DNA of 64,000 bases. Source: Salinibaculum rarum. GTDB taxonomy: Archaea; Halobacteriota; Halobacteria; Halobacteriales; Haloarculaceae. The position numbers and the translations under genes are program-made. Position 1 is the first letter of the stretch; every line of letters begins with the position of its first letter. The notes under the pieces are model-generated. The model was not told the origin of the DNA. It saw only the letters and a list, made by a program, of their open reading frames with translations, and made no database searches. The stretch covers positions 372,001 to 436,000 of the forward strand of contig NZ_CP129994.1 in assembly GCF_030505615.1 (NCBI RefSeq), in the 5' to 3' direction. This document shows, one piece after another, positions 32,750-40,567 of this stretch.

Positions 32750-33085
32750 TCACTGGAACGAGGAATTCATTTGTTCGACAGTACGAATGGTGTTGGCGGC
32801 AGTCCCCATGTGTTCTGACACTTCATCATGGCTGGTGGCAGCGTAACTGGTTTCACGCTGGTAGTAGTCTCCAGTGTAGTGCCATTCTTCGACGTGCCAG
32901 AATTCCTCACCGTCCGTGTCAGTGAGACGTTTCACCACGATGTAGCCACGCCCACTTGTTTCAACGAATGCTTGAGCGATTGTGTCTCTGGTTTTGTTTG
33001 GTGGGTCGAATGATTCTGTAAATCCAGTTGGCGGGCGGAATCTTGGAGTAGAGGCCGGGGTGGAAGTGGTATTGGTAGCGTGCAT
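32750..33085 (-). CDS. Unknown small protein
   Basis: 111 residues. After a T/P-rich N-terminus comes GYIVVKRLTDTDGEEFWHVEEWHYTGDYY, a beta-rich aromatic segment, then a C-terminal helix. No family recognised. Preceded by a palindrome 26 bases upstream. Confidence 0.66.
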   Translation of the reverse strand: MHATNTTSTPASTPRFRPPTGFTESFDPPNKTRDTIAQAFVETSGRGYIVVKRLTDTDGEEFWHVEEWHYTGDYYQRETSYAATSHDEVSEHMGTAANTIRTVEQMNSSFQ

Positions 33086-33110
33086 GTGTTCAGGTCTTGA
33101 ATGATGTTCT

Positions 33111-33151
33111 GAGCGCGGCGGGCTTCATCTAGCCCGCCGCCCGCCGCGCTC
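33111..33151. repeat. Intergenic GC-rich palindrome (GCGCGGCGGGC type)
   Basis: Arms GAGCGCGGCGGGC and GCCCGCCGCGCTC, loop TTCATCTAGCCCGCC. Between the protease gene at 33187 and the gene at 32750. Confidence 0.82.
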
Positions 33152-33186
33152 ACTGGTCTCAGCGGTTTCTGAAAATTCGGATGAAG

Positions 33187-33936
33187 TCACTGAGTGACCT
33201 TTGACAAAGTTTCGCGGATGGCTTCGATGGGGTCAGCTACGCCCGGAATGCGGTCCTGGTAGGGATATTCAGTGTGGACGACGTCAGAGGTCGGCGTGTG
33301 TTCAGCAGGGCCGACTCCGCTGAATCCGCTCCCCCAGTGCATTCCAACGACATCGCCGTCAAGCGTGAAGACTGGAGACCCACTGTTCCCGCCGGTGTGC
33401 GGGATATTCATGTTGAGGTCAGGGTAGTCAGGATTGATACTTTCGGAGTCTTCAAACGTGTTGCGGCCGGTGTAGGTGCCGATACTGGGAACCCAATACC
33501 CGATGAGTTCAGGGTGCCCGATAAGCATGATGTAGTCGTCTTTGGAGAGTGTACTGGAGTCAGCGGTGTTGAGTGTGGTTGGCGGGGTACCGTCTGTGAT
33601 TTCGAGTACAGCGATGTCGCGGTTGAGGCCCCCTGTGGCGACGACTTCGGCGGTAAGCGAATCCTGGTTGGTGGTCCACAATTTTGCTTCGCCGGATGGC
33701 GATGGGCGCATCACGTGCTGGTTGGTGATCGCGTAGGTGTCGTTGAGGAACCACGCGGTGCCGCCGGTGCCGTGGACACGTTCGCCGTTGCGTTGTGGAT
33801 GTACGACTGCGACACCGCTACGGATGTCTGGGAGGAGATTCTCAGCGGCGGTGACTTTCTCTTTAGGGATTTCGCGCGGTTCACACGATTCTTTTCTTGG
33901 GTTTGTATGTTCGGAGTCAGCGGGTGTTCCAGGCAT
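33187..33936 (-). CDS. Trypsin-like serine protease, no signal peptide
   Basis: 249 residues. The catalytic triad of an S1/HtrA-type protease is visible: His74 in YAITNQHVM, Asp107 in LNRDIAVLEI and Ser185 in HTGGNSGSPVFTLDGDVVGMHWG. No signal peptide, PDZ domain or membrane segment is present, so it should act in the cytoplasm unless exported by another route. It shares the protease core and the C-terminal VYTEYPYQ-like segment (VHTEYPYQDRIPGVADPIEAI) with the lipoprotein protease upstream, from which it is separated by 14 bases. The two are tandem paralogues in one operon. Confidence 0.85.
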   Translation of the reverse strand: MPGTPADSEHTNPRKESCEPREIPKEKVTAAENLLPDIRSGVAVVHPQRNGERVHGTGGTAWFLNDTYAITNQHVMRPSPSGEAKLWTTNQDSLTAEVVATGGLNRDIAVLEITDGTPPTTLNTADSSTLSKDDYIMLIGHPELIGYWVPSIGTYTGRNTFEDSESINPDYPDLNMNIPHTGGNSGSPVFTLDGDVVGMHWGSGFSGVGPAEHTPTSDVVHTEYPYQDRIPGVADPIEAIRETLSKVTQ

Positions 33937-33950
33937 GGGTTGTAATTGGG

Positions 33951-35015
33951 TTAGTTTCGCCAGTCTGAGAGATGACTCGTAACGTCTTCAATGGGTTCTG
34001 CTACTGCGCTTTTTCGTTTCTGGTATGGAAGCTCGGTGTACACGCGTGCTTCATCTACGTCTTCGTCAATCGGAGTTGGGGGGTCTCCAGCGTAATTCTC
34101 GCTGGTACTCGCATAGTGTAGACCAACGACGTCACCGTCAAGTGTGAGCAGTGGTGAGCCACTGTTCCCTGAGTAGCTGGGCATTTCGGTAGTGAGGCTG
34201 TTACTGTTAATCCCGGGTGAACGGCCGGTGTAGGTACCGAGAGCGATGAGCCAGTTCCCGATTGTGGCCGGATGACCGATTTGGATGAGGGGCTGTCCCT
34301 CTTCGAGAGAGTTGGTGTCGCCAAGGGTGAGCGCGTGCGGCGCGCTTCCGTCTTTGAGTTTAAGGAGCGCGACGTCACGCGTTGGGTTGATATTATAGAC
34401 GTAATCAAGAACTTCGAGTTCGTGACTGGTGTTGTTGATAGTGATGGCGCGGAATGACCCATCTTCCTCGTTATTCTGATCGATGATATGGCCGTTAGTG
34501 ACGATGTGGGTGTCGTCGATGAACCAGCCGGTGCCGATGCCGCCCATGATGTCTTCTTTCCCGACGTTGTTGTGGTAGAGCCACACGACGGCATCCCGTG
34601 CTTCGAGGCCAACGTCCCGTGCTTGCGTCATCACTTCTTCACTGAACTCAAGTTTACAGTCCTGGGTTTCAGACACGTCTTTCGGTGTTTTTGTCGGCGT
34701 GCCTCTCGGTGTTTCTGTTGGCGTGTCTTTTGGCGTATCTGTTGGTGTCGGAGTTGGTGATGACCGGACGGGGGTTTCTACTGGTGTTGTTTCATTACTA
34801 GCGAATTCCCCACTGGTACTGTTGTTTGGGACAACGTGAGGTGTCGTAGTCGTGGCGCTTGGCGTAGTGGGTGGACTTGGATTGTTGTTGTCGTTGGTAC
34901 TGTTTTCAGAGTTAGTAGTGGTGACGGTGTTGCATCCAGCGAGAAGAACGGTTGTTGCAGATGCGATACTACTTAGTGTATCTCGCCGCGACAGCGTAGG
35001 TGTGTTCTCTGTCAT
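33951..35015 (-). CDS. Tat-exported lipoprotein serine protease
   Basis: 354 residues. The N-terminus has a twin-arginine motif (LSRRDTLSS) and the lipobox VLLAGC with lipidated Cys28, the usual haloarchaeal Tat lipoprotein layout. A T/P/S-rich linker with repeated TPT and TPK units spans about 30-115 and probably crosses the cell-surface layer. The protease core has His176 (VTNGHIIDQ), Asp214 (TRDVALLKL) and Ser285 (YSGNSGSPLLTLDG). It should be anchored on the outside of the cell and cleave surface or extracellular proteins. First gene of an operon with its cytoplasmic paralogue. Confidence 0.88.
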   Translation of the reverse strand: MTENTPTLSRRDTLSSIASATTVLLAGCNTVTTTNSENSTNDNNNPSPPTTPSATTTTPHVVPNNSTSGEFASNETTPVETPVRSSPTPTPTDTPKDTPTETPRGTPTKTPKDVSETQDCKLEFSEEVMTQARDVGLEARDAVVWLYHNNVGKEDIMGGIGTGWFIDDTHIVTNGHIIDQNNEEDGSFRAITINNTSHELEVLDYVYNINPTRDVALLKLKDGSAPHALTLGDTNSLEEGQPLIQIGHPATIGNWLIALGTYTGRSPGINSNSLTTEMPSYSGNSGSPLLTLDGDVVGLHYASTSENYAGDPPTPIDEDVDEARVYTELPYQKRKSAVAEPIEDVTSHLSDWRN

Positions 35016-35068
35016 AGTATTATTCTGAGCTCAACAGGGGGACCTGGGCAAAGACCTGTTTGGGAAAT

Positions 35069-35107
35069 GTGCGGTGGACTTCACCACAGAGTGTCCGTCC
35101 ACCGCAC
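35069..35107. repeat. Intergenic GC-rich palindrome
   Basis: Perfect arms GTGCGGTGGAC and GTCCACCGCAC, loop TTCACCACAGAGTGTCC, 54 bases upstream of the lipoprotein protease. The stretch from 35108 to 35245 holds nothing else that I recognise. Confidence 0.8.
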
Positions 35108-35245
35108 GATGCACACTGCACGGATAAGAGAGGGGAGTTATTAAATATTGGCAGAACTCTTTGGAGTGAGCAGAAAATTGTTCTTCATGAAAGTGCAGAT
35201 GGTTTCTTTGGGCGGATAGCGGCAAAAAATTGGGAAGTTGGCCAT

Positions 35246-35713
35246 TCAGTTGGATGTTGCGGCAGCTGTCATGGCGAGATCGTGGCAGGGAATGTTATCT
35301 TCTGCATCAATTGATTCTATGTACCAAGTGTCAAATGAGTTCCCGATGTCTTTAATCGTAGTAGCAAGTGAAGTGAGAGTGTCTGAAGGCGGGTCACGAA
35401 TCTCGTTGATTTCGAGGGGTGTGAACATTCGGTCGGTATAGGAGACTACGACGTTAAGACGGGTGTCCCGGCGCGCAATTTCGAGCGCGCGTTTCACAGC
35501 AAGATATTCTACTTCATCTTTGGAGACGTCATGCTTGATGACCTCTCCACCCCCAGTGATTAGTGAATCGTCTGGTGTGACAATTGAATACCCGATTGCA
35601 CCAAGTCCGTTAGTTGTGAGTTGTCCGTCGGAGTACAGAAATGCATCTACTGCGTCACCGTCAGTGCCGCGACAGTGTCCTTGCTGGTGTGAACGGCTTG
35701 AATGTTTGTTCAT
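35246..35713 (-). CDS. RNase H-like protein, partly degenerate active site
   Basis: 155 residues from ATG 35713 (MNKHSSRSHQQG). The fold pattern is RNase H: AFLYSDGQLTTNGLGAIGYSIV, then KDEVEYLAVKRALEIA (Glu equivalent), VVVSYTDRMFT (third Asp) and AEDNIPCHDLAMTAA (His/Asp end motif). The first aspartate motif reads YSDGQ rather than the usual DGSxxxN. It is a divergent second RNase H-like protein besides the one at 6831. Activity cannot be judged. It follows the gene at 35734 by about 20 bases in the same operon. Confidence 0.7.
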   Translation of the reverse strand: MNKHSSRSHQQGHCRGTDGDAVDAFLYSDGQLTTNGLGAIGYSIVTPDDSLITGGGEVIKHDVSKDEVEYLAVKRALEIARRDTRLNVVVSYTDRMFTPLEINEIRDPPSDTLTSLATTIKDIGNSFDTWYIESIDAEDNIPCHDLAMTAAATSN

Positions 35714-35733
35714 CAGAGTCACCTGTTACAGTG

Positions 35734-36255
35734 TTAATTGGTTTGACCCATTGCCTTCGAAAGAAGATCATCCGCATTGAGGTCTGTGTTGTCGGGTTCA
35801 GTGCTTTTGTTGGTGGCTCGGTTTTTCGAGGGGGTGGTGCGAGTAACGGAAGGGAGAATGGGTTGTTCATCTGATTTTCCGAGGCGAGCCGCAGGGTACG
35901 GGTACAGTTGGAACCCGCCATCGTCGAGATATTCACGGAGTTCAGCGATAGAATCCACGTTTTCACGGACATACGATTCTTGTAGCGCATTCAAGAATGC
36001 GACTTCAACAACGTGCGTGTCATCGGGATAGGGTTCGTTCGCAGTGTAACTTGCGACAGTTGCCCCATCATCGAGATCATTGAGGGAGAAGTTGTCAGCA
36101 CGCACTGTATGCGTTTGAACAACGACTAATGTGTCATCAGTGTCTTGATCAGGGTCAGCGACAACACTACCAATTTCCGGCATGTCGTCAGCTGAATACC
36201 GTTCAGTAACACGATTCGTCTTACCAGCGGATCGGGAAGGGTTTGCTCGAGACAT
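35734..36255 (-). CDS. Unknown acidic protein
   Basis: 173 residues from ATG 36255 (MSRANPSRSAGKTNRV). The longer frame to 36348 lies in the preceding gene. Contains TLVVVQTHTVRADNFSLNDLDDGATVASY and HVVEVAFLNALQESYVRENV. The last 50 residues are disordered. No family recognised. It begins 2 bases after the stop of the gene at 36258. Confidence 0.66.
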   Translation of the reverse strand: MSRANPSRSAGKTNRVTERYSADDMPEIGSVVADPDQDTDDTLVVVQTHTVRADNFSLNDLDDGATVASYTANEPYPDDTHVVEVAFLNALQESYVRENVDSIAELREYLDDGGFQLYPYPAARLGKSDEQPILPSVTRTTPSKNRATNKSTEPDNTDLNADDLLSKAMGQTN

Positions 36256-36257
36256 TG

Positions 36258-36710
36258 TTATGAGGTGATAGTGAGGCGCGGTTCTTCGGTGACGACCCCG
36301 TACACGACGCGGTGTTCCAGAATGTTCGACTCGGACAGACACATCCACTCGTTGTCAAGCACGAAGTGGTCGAGGCTGGCCGGGTCGTGGAAATGTCGTT
36401 GCGCTTCTGCGTCAGGGTCACGCACGAGCAACGCGTCGAAATCACTGAACTCGCTTGCCGGTAAATCCACATCGAACACGTGAATGAGTGTATCGAGTGC
36501 ATCGCGGAGTGAATCGTACCGGTTAACGGGAATTGTCACGGTTTCACCAACAGTGGCATCCTCGGAGATGTTCACTGCGATGTCTTCGTTGCTGAATTCT
36601 GTACCGTTGATGTGGACGATACGGTCACCGTTTGTGTACGTATCACCGGGCTGTGCGAGCGACGCGGTATCCGTTGCGGTCATCGTTTCGGGAGTGGTGG
36701 GTTCTTGCAT
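36258..36710 (-). CDS. Unknown acidic protein
   Basis: 150 residues from ATG 36710 (MQEPTTPETMTATD). Contains a beta-rich segment EDATVGETVTIPVNRYDSLRDALDTLIHVFDVD and an HRVVYGVVTEEPRLTI C-terminus. No family recognised. First gene of the operon 36258-35734-35246. Confidence 0.66.
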   Translation of the reverse strand: MQEPTTPETMTATDTASLAQPGDTYTNGDRIVHINGTEFSNEDIAVNISEDATVGETVTIPVNRYDSLRDALDTLIHVFDVDLPASEFSDFDALLVRDPDAEAQRHFHDPASLDHFVLDNEWMCLSESNILEHRVVYGVVTEEPRLTITS

Positions 36711-36825
36711 TGGAATCACGCTCTAAGTTGGGTTTGCTGGCGCGCCGTGTGGGCGACGAATTCACTGAGATGCACAGAGAATCAATATGAAGATGTGAGA
36801 GAGTGGATCCGACTTGGGATTCGCA

Positions 36826-36866
36826 GGTGGCGCGCGGCTGCATTTTGCGCTTCGCCGCGCGCCACC
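36826..36866. repeat. Intergenic GC-rich palindrome
   Basis: Arms GGTGGCGCGCGGC and GCCGCGCGCCACC (13 bp), loop TGCATTTTGCGCTTC, between genes at 36258 and 36995. The sequence from 36867 to 36994 has no gene. Confidence 0.8.
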
Positions 36867-36994
36867 GCAGTGAGCGGTGGTGTCCAGAGTGGTCTTAGTG
36901 GGGATGTCGAACTCATAGGTTGCGTGCTTCACTCGTACTTGACTGCGGCGAAGACCATGCCGGGCGAGTGCATTGAGGCACTGGAGAAAGTGCG

Positions 36995-37573
36995 TCACCG
37001 GGGCGTTGGTGTATCGGGAGGTGACGTCTCTACGTCGTCGAAGTAGTCAGCGTACGGGTGGTCGTATTGCTCGTTGAGATCCGACGGGTAGGGAACGTCG
37101 TTGATGATCATCGCACGGAAGGCGTACTGGATGTAGGTTGCCCAGGCAGCGTCAGGATCGTGCGGGTTCCCAGCGTAGACATCCTGGACATGGTCAATCG
37201 CAGTTGGTGGGAGTGAGATAGTTGCGTAGTGGTCGAACGGGACGGGAGTGTCGTCAGGATGTTTCCACCGGACTTCCTCGATGATGCTGAAGTCGAACCC
37301 GCAATTGGAGAGATCCTGATCTGGTTCGAGTGACGTTTCGTAGATGTAGTACGTGTTAGCAGTGTCGTGGTTGAACGCAGCAGCAAAGAGACTGGCTTCA
37401 GGCGTGTGTGACCCGGCAATCGTCGGGATGTCAGCAGTCTCGAACCCGATTACTTCACCGGCAGCAGTGAGGAGTTCTGGGCACCCATGATCGTTGACTG
37501 CTTCGTAGTACCCGCCATTCGACGCTGTAAATGAGGTGCCGCGGTCAGTTGTCGTCGTGTGATAGTACGGCAT
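36995..37573 (-). CDS. Unknown acidic protein
   Basis: 192 residues, unrecognised. N-terminus MPYYHTTTTDRGTSFTASNGGYYEAVNDHGCPELLTA reads as a beta-rich segment; TANTYYIYETSLEPD and EEVRWKHPDDTPVPFDHYATISLPPTAIDHV follow. Last gene of a long operon (38601 to 36995) made of small unknown genes. Confidence 0.68.
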   Translation of the reverse strand: MPYYHTTTTDRGTSFTASNGGYYEAVNDHGCPELLTAAGEVIGFETADIPTIAGSHTPEASLFAAAFNHDTANTYYIYETSLEPDQDLSNCGFDFSIIEEVRWKHPDDTPVPFDHYATISLPPTAIDHVQDVYAGNPHDPDAAWATYIQYAFRAMIINDVPYPSDLNEQYDHPYADYFDDVETSPPDTPTPR

Positions 37574-37582
37574 CAGTGAAGG

Positions 37583-37744
37583 TTAGAGGCTGTCCCGGAT
37601 ACGCTGACGGAGTGCCGCCTGATAAGTACGTTCAGCATCCGTGAGTGCGTCTGAATCTTCTTTGATGGCGAGGGTCTCCAGGTCATCGATCATTGTGCGC
37701 GGCGTCAGCGAATCGATGTCGTCAGGGATGTGAAGTTCGTCCAT
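37583..37744 (-). CDS. Small acidic protein (53 residues)
   Basis: Frame from ATG 37744 to TAA at 37583; product starts MDELHIPDDIDSLTPRTMID and ends RQRIRDSL. The C-terminal half (DALTDAERTYQAALRQRIRDSL) is similar to that of the 40-residue gene at 38482 (ELTPAEQDARITNAIRDRF), so the two are likely paralogues. It starts 2 bases after the stop of the gene at 37747 and ends 9 bases before the next gene. Confidence 0.6.
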   Translation of the reverse strand: MDELHIPDDIDSLTPRTMIDDLETLAIKEDSDALTDAERTYQAALRQRIRDSL

Positions 37745-37746
37745 GA

Positions 37747-38196
37747 TTACTCCGTGGATATGTCGCCGATGTGGCGGAAGTCCTCTTTCGACAGGTCGTC
37801 AAGAGAGTGCGAGTTGATTTTACGCATGATTGCAGTAACAACGGTCTGTGCGTCCTCGAGGGAGAGTCGCGTTCCGAGATACGGATCAATGGGGATTTCG
37901 TTTTCGGGGTCGTTCGGGTAAGCTGACCCGTATACATCGTACTTCCACTCGTCGTAGCCCGTGCGTTCAACTTCGAGACTGCCTTCAGATCGATCACCAG
38001 TTAGGATTTCTTCGATTTCAGTAGAGTCCGCAGGGGCTGCGTCGTTGTCCGGGTTGCTTGGGGCGGTTGTCTGCACAATAATGTACGCGTTCTCGTGTTC
38101 GTATGTCCGGTAGTAGCGATTGGTGTACTCCCAACCGTCAGGGAGTGCGTTGAGGAACTGTGCTGCTGGACTGTCGTCGGGGTGGTCTTCGGTCAT
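37747..38196 (-). CDS. Unknown acidic protein
   Basis: 149 residues from ATG 38196 (MTEDHPDDSPAAQFL). DGWEYTNRYYRTYEHENAYIIVQTTAP and GYDEWKYDVYGSAYPNDPENE are aromatic and beta-rich, then a C-terminal helix. No family recognised. In the middle of the small-gene operon. Confidence 0.66.
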   Translation of the reverse strand: MTEDHPDDSPAAQFLNALPDGWEYTNRYYRTYEHENAYIIVQTTAPSNPDNDAAPADSTEIEEILTGDRSEGSLEVERTGYDEWKYDVYGSAYPNDPENEIPIDPYLGTRLSLEDAQTVVTAIMRKINSHSLDDLSKEDFRHIGDISTE

Positions 38197-38254
38197 GGAC
38201 ATTGCCAATCGGGTGAGAGGGTGTGAATGTTGTTAGGGTGTTTTCGGCTTACAG

Positions 38255-38479
38255 TCAGTTCGAATCACGACGACGAATTTCCGTGTCGATAACGCCGTTC
38301 ACGGTTGCTTCATGTGCGGCCATTTCAGCGTCAAACCGATTCCCAAACGTCTTGTTCAGCGTGCCAAGTTCCCCGTGTTCGTCGTGAAGAAGAACGACTT
38401 CGAAGTCGCCGTTTGGCGCGGCTTCGCGTGCCGCAGCGAACGATTCTGGCTGGTCGTGTTCGCGGGCTTGTGAATGCAT
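38255..38479 (-). CDS. Unknown small protein
   Basis: 74 residues: DFEVVLLHDEHGELGTLNKTFGNRFDAEMAAHEATVNGVIDTEIRRRDSN. The pattern (strand, turn, strand, helix) suggests a small alpha/beta domain. No family recognised. It starts 2 bases after the stop of the 40-residue gene at 38482. Confidence 0.64.
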   Translation of the reverse strand: MHSQAREHDQPESFAAAREAAPNGDFEVVLLHDEHGELGTLNKTFGNRFDAEMAAHEATVNGVIDTEIRRRDSN

Positions 38480-38481
38480 GA

Positions 38482-38604
38482 TTAGTAGAATCGGTCACGG
38501 ATCGCGTTGGTGATGCGTGCGTCCTGTTCTGCGGGCGTTAGCTCGTCACCATTTTCGTCGGTGAGTGAAACACGGTGAATGTGCTGAAGTTCAGACACCG
38601 TCAT
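38482..38604 (-). CDS. Small acidic protein (40 residues)
   Basis: Frame from ATG 38604 to TAA at 38482; starts MTVSELQHIHRVSLTDENGD and ends RDRFY. The start overlaps the stop of the gene at 38601 by 4 bases, which supports real translation. Paralogue of the 53-residue gene at 37583. Confidence 0.6.
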   Translation of the reverse strand: MTVSELQHIHRVSLTDENGDELTPAEQDARITNAIRDRFY

Positions 38605-39176
38605 GTGCCTGCCTCTTCGTGATTTTCGAATCGGCGAGCGCGTCGTACACTCTGTGTGATCTCAGAATACTGTTCTGCTGCGCTTGAACTCACATCGCCG
38701 GTTTCGATGATCTCCTGCATGAGTTGGAACGCGTCACTCAGGGAGTGCAGGGAATCCTGGTTAGCATCGTCGTTTTCGAAGTCGATGTCTCCAGGGTCGT
38801 ACCACTTTTCTGGCCCGACGTACCACCGACTCGGGGCATCTTCACATGTTCCCGGTGAGTACAGCACCCGATAGCCAGTCACAGCATCAGCGCCGTAGCT
38901 GTATTTCGGTCGAATCCGGAAGAGCCCGTCAGCTTGCTCATCTGGCGGGCTCAGCATGATGTTAAACACATCGTACGCGTCGTCGTCGTGGTCGGGGAAA
39001 TCGCATTCGCGGCGACGAGTGAATTGATCGATTTCGTGGACTCCATTCCGCCCGGAGAAGTAGTGAACGTCCCATGTTTTTGGGAGTCCAGCAAGGAGTC
39101 GAACGAGCTCGGTTGTGCTTTTTGGTGGAGCGTTGATGATCGTTTCTCGGTCGGGGTAGTCCTTGTTTTTGTTCAT
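38601..39176 (-). CDS. Unknown acidic protein
   Basis: 191 residues, unrecognised. LVRLLAGLPKTWDVHYFSGRNGVHEIDQFTRR, then DAYDVFNIMLSPPDEQADGLFRIRPKYS and a helical C-terminus ending RRARRFENHEEAGT. First gene of the operon that runs to 36995. A palindrome lies 32 bases upstream. Confidence 0.68.
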   Translation of the reverse strand: MNKNKDYPDRETIINAPPKSTTELVRLLAGLPKTWDVHYFSGRNGVHEIDQFTRRRECDFPDHDDDAYDVFNIMLSPPDEQADGLFRIRPKYSYGADAVTGYRVLYSPGTCEDAPSRWYVGPEKWYDPGDIDFENDDANQDSLHSLSDAFQLMQEIIETGDVSSSAAEQYSEITQSVRRARRFENHEEAGT

Positions 39177-39208
39177 GGATTGAAGATGTGCTGTCTGGGA
39201 ATTGAGTT

Positions 39209-39245
39209 GCGACGCGCGCTTCAGTTCGACTATTGCGCGCGTCGC
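39209..39245. repeat. Intergenic GC-rich palindrome
   Basis: Perfect arms GCGACGCGCGC and GCGCGCGTCGC, loop TTCAGTTCGACTATT. Confidence 0.8.
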
Positions 39246-39313
39246 ATGTGGAGTGCTGAGTTATACGCGGAGCAGGCGCATTACCACGGCGTTCAGGCTG
39301 TGGATACGCGTCG

Positions 39314-40033
39314 TCACTCCGCTGACTGGAGGTTTTTTGGAAGGATATGTGGCTCAGCTCGGTGTTTGATGAGCCAGAGAGGGACTGTATATGGTACCAT
39401 AACCGCGATTATGGCCAGTGGACCGTGAAGGATTTCAAGCGGTAGCGTGGCCCAGAATTCATCAGTTAGGTCGAAGAGTGATAATACTACTAATGTCATC
39501 ATCGGTGTGAGACACGCCGTCATCAGTGTTGTTCCGCTCGGTGCGTGTCGCAGGAGACGAGCGTACCTGTAGGGCATCTGGACCATCTTATACACTATAT
39601 ACAGCACGATGAGGGCGACAACGATATTGCTATCTCCACCAATTATCCCTGTTCCAGCGATGTACAGCAACCCACAGACGAGTGCGAATATGATGCCACC
39701 CTTCACATAGAATCCGAAACTGGAATCTTCTCCTTTGGGGACTAGGATTTTGATAGCTCGTTTGCGAGAATAGCTTCGCCAGTGGGCTAACAGGCTGGCC
39801 AAGGCAACCCCTGCGAGGGGGGCGGTCAGGGCTGGAGCTGGCGAAAGGAGTGCTCGACCTCCGGTGTAGATGGCGGAAATGATCCCTCCGACAAGGTATG
39901 CAATTCCGAATAGGAGGGCCATTATCCCGACGAAAACCATCATGATGAGGCCGAGTTCGCCACCGCCGCCACCACCTGAACCGGTGCCTCCTGACATCCA
40001 CCGATAGGCGAGAAATTTGTTTAAGAATCCCAT
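39314..40033 (-). CDS. Polytopic membrane protein
   Basis: 239 residues. A glycine-rich N-terminus (GGTGSGGGGGGELG) is followed by about six hydrophobic helices. No family recognised. Monocistronic, with its own TATA element. It is the last gene before the sharp change to very GC-rich, repeated sequence. Confidence 0.72.
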   Translation of the reverse strand: MGFLNKFLAYRWMSGGTGSGGGGGGELGLIMMVFVGIMALLFGIAYLVGGIISAIYTGGRALLSPAPALTAPLAGVALASLLAHWRSYSRKRAIKILVPKGEDSSFGFYVKGGIIFALVCGLLYIAGTGIIGGDSNIVVALIVLYIVYKMVQMPYRYARLLRHAPSGTTLMTACLTPMMTLVVLSLFDLTDEFWATLPLEILHGPLAIIAVMVPYTVPLWLIKHRAEPHILPKNLQSAE

Positions 40034-40056
40034 AGTTGATTGTTCATTGGTTTTCT

Positions 40057-40066
40057 TTTAAATTTT
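40057..40066 (-). promoter_or_regulatory. TATA box of the membrane protein gene
   Basis: AATTTAAAAG on the minus strand, 24-33 bases before the ATG at 40033, typical for a leaderless haloarchaeal transcript. Confidence 0.6.
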
Positions 40067-40153
40067 GATGTATTGTTCGGGTCTTTCAAAGGTGCGGAGG
40101 TGATGGGAGTTCTGGACCTGTGTGAGTATTGAGTCATGACAATATGGCTTTTA

Positions 40154-40270
40154 GAGCGTCACTGTCAGTGTTTTCTCTGCACTGCGAGTGACGCTGAGCC
40201 GCGGCGGCCGGTGCATTGCGCAGCCCGGAAAGCCCGGGCTGGCGCGCTACTGCGGCCTTGCTATTCCACG
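40154..40270. repeat. Direct repeat, copy 1 (hairpin-rich, about 117 bases)
   Basis: Begins AGCGTCACTGTCAGTG and ends CTATTCCACGG. Contains a GTCACT...AGTGAC hairpin and AGCCCGGAAAGCCCGGGCT. Nearly the same sequence occurs at 40452. Confidence 0.8.
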
Positions 40271-40451
40271 GGTGTAGCATTTCGCTGAGTTTGTTAATCT
40301 GCGCTAACCATAACTAAGAAAACATTCTGAGCTCTGGCAGCTACGCGTCACATACGCAGCCCGGATAGCCCGGGCTAGCACATCTCTGCTTTCTTGCTGC
40401 ACGACGGACCTCTGCTTCGGTGGTTGCCACTCATCGCGCCCGCGCTGTCCC

Positions 40452-40567
40452 AGCGTCACTGCCAGTGTCTTCTCTGCACTGTGAGTGACGCTGAGCCGCG
40501 GCGCCGGGCATTGCGCAGCCCGGAAAGCCCGGGCTAGCGCGCTACCGCGGCCTTGCTGTTCCACGGG
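40452..40567. repeat. Direct repeat, copy 2 (hairpin-rich, about 116 bases)
   Basis: Copy of the repeat at 40154, with the GTCACT/AGTGAC arms and the CCCGG hairpin kept and loop changes between. Confidence 0.8.
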
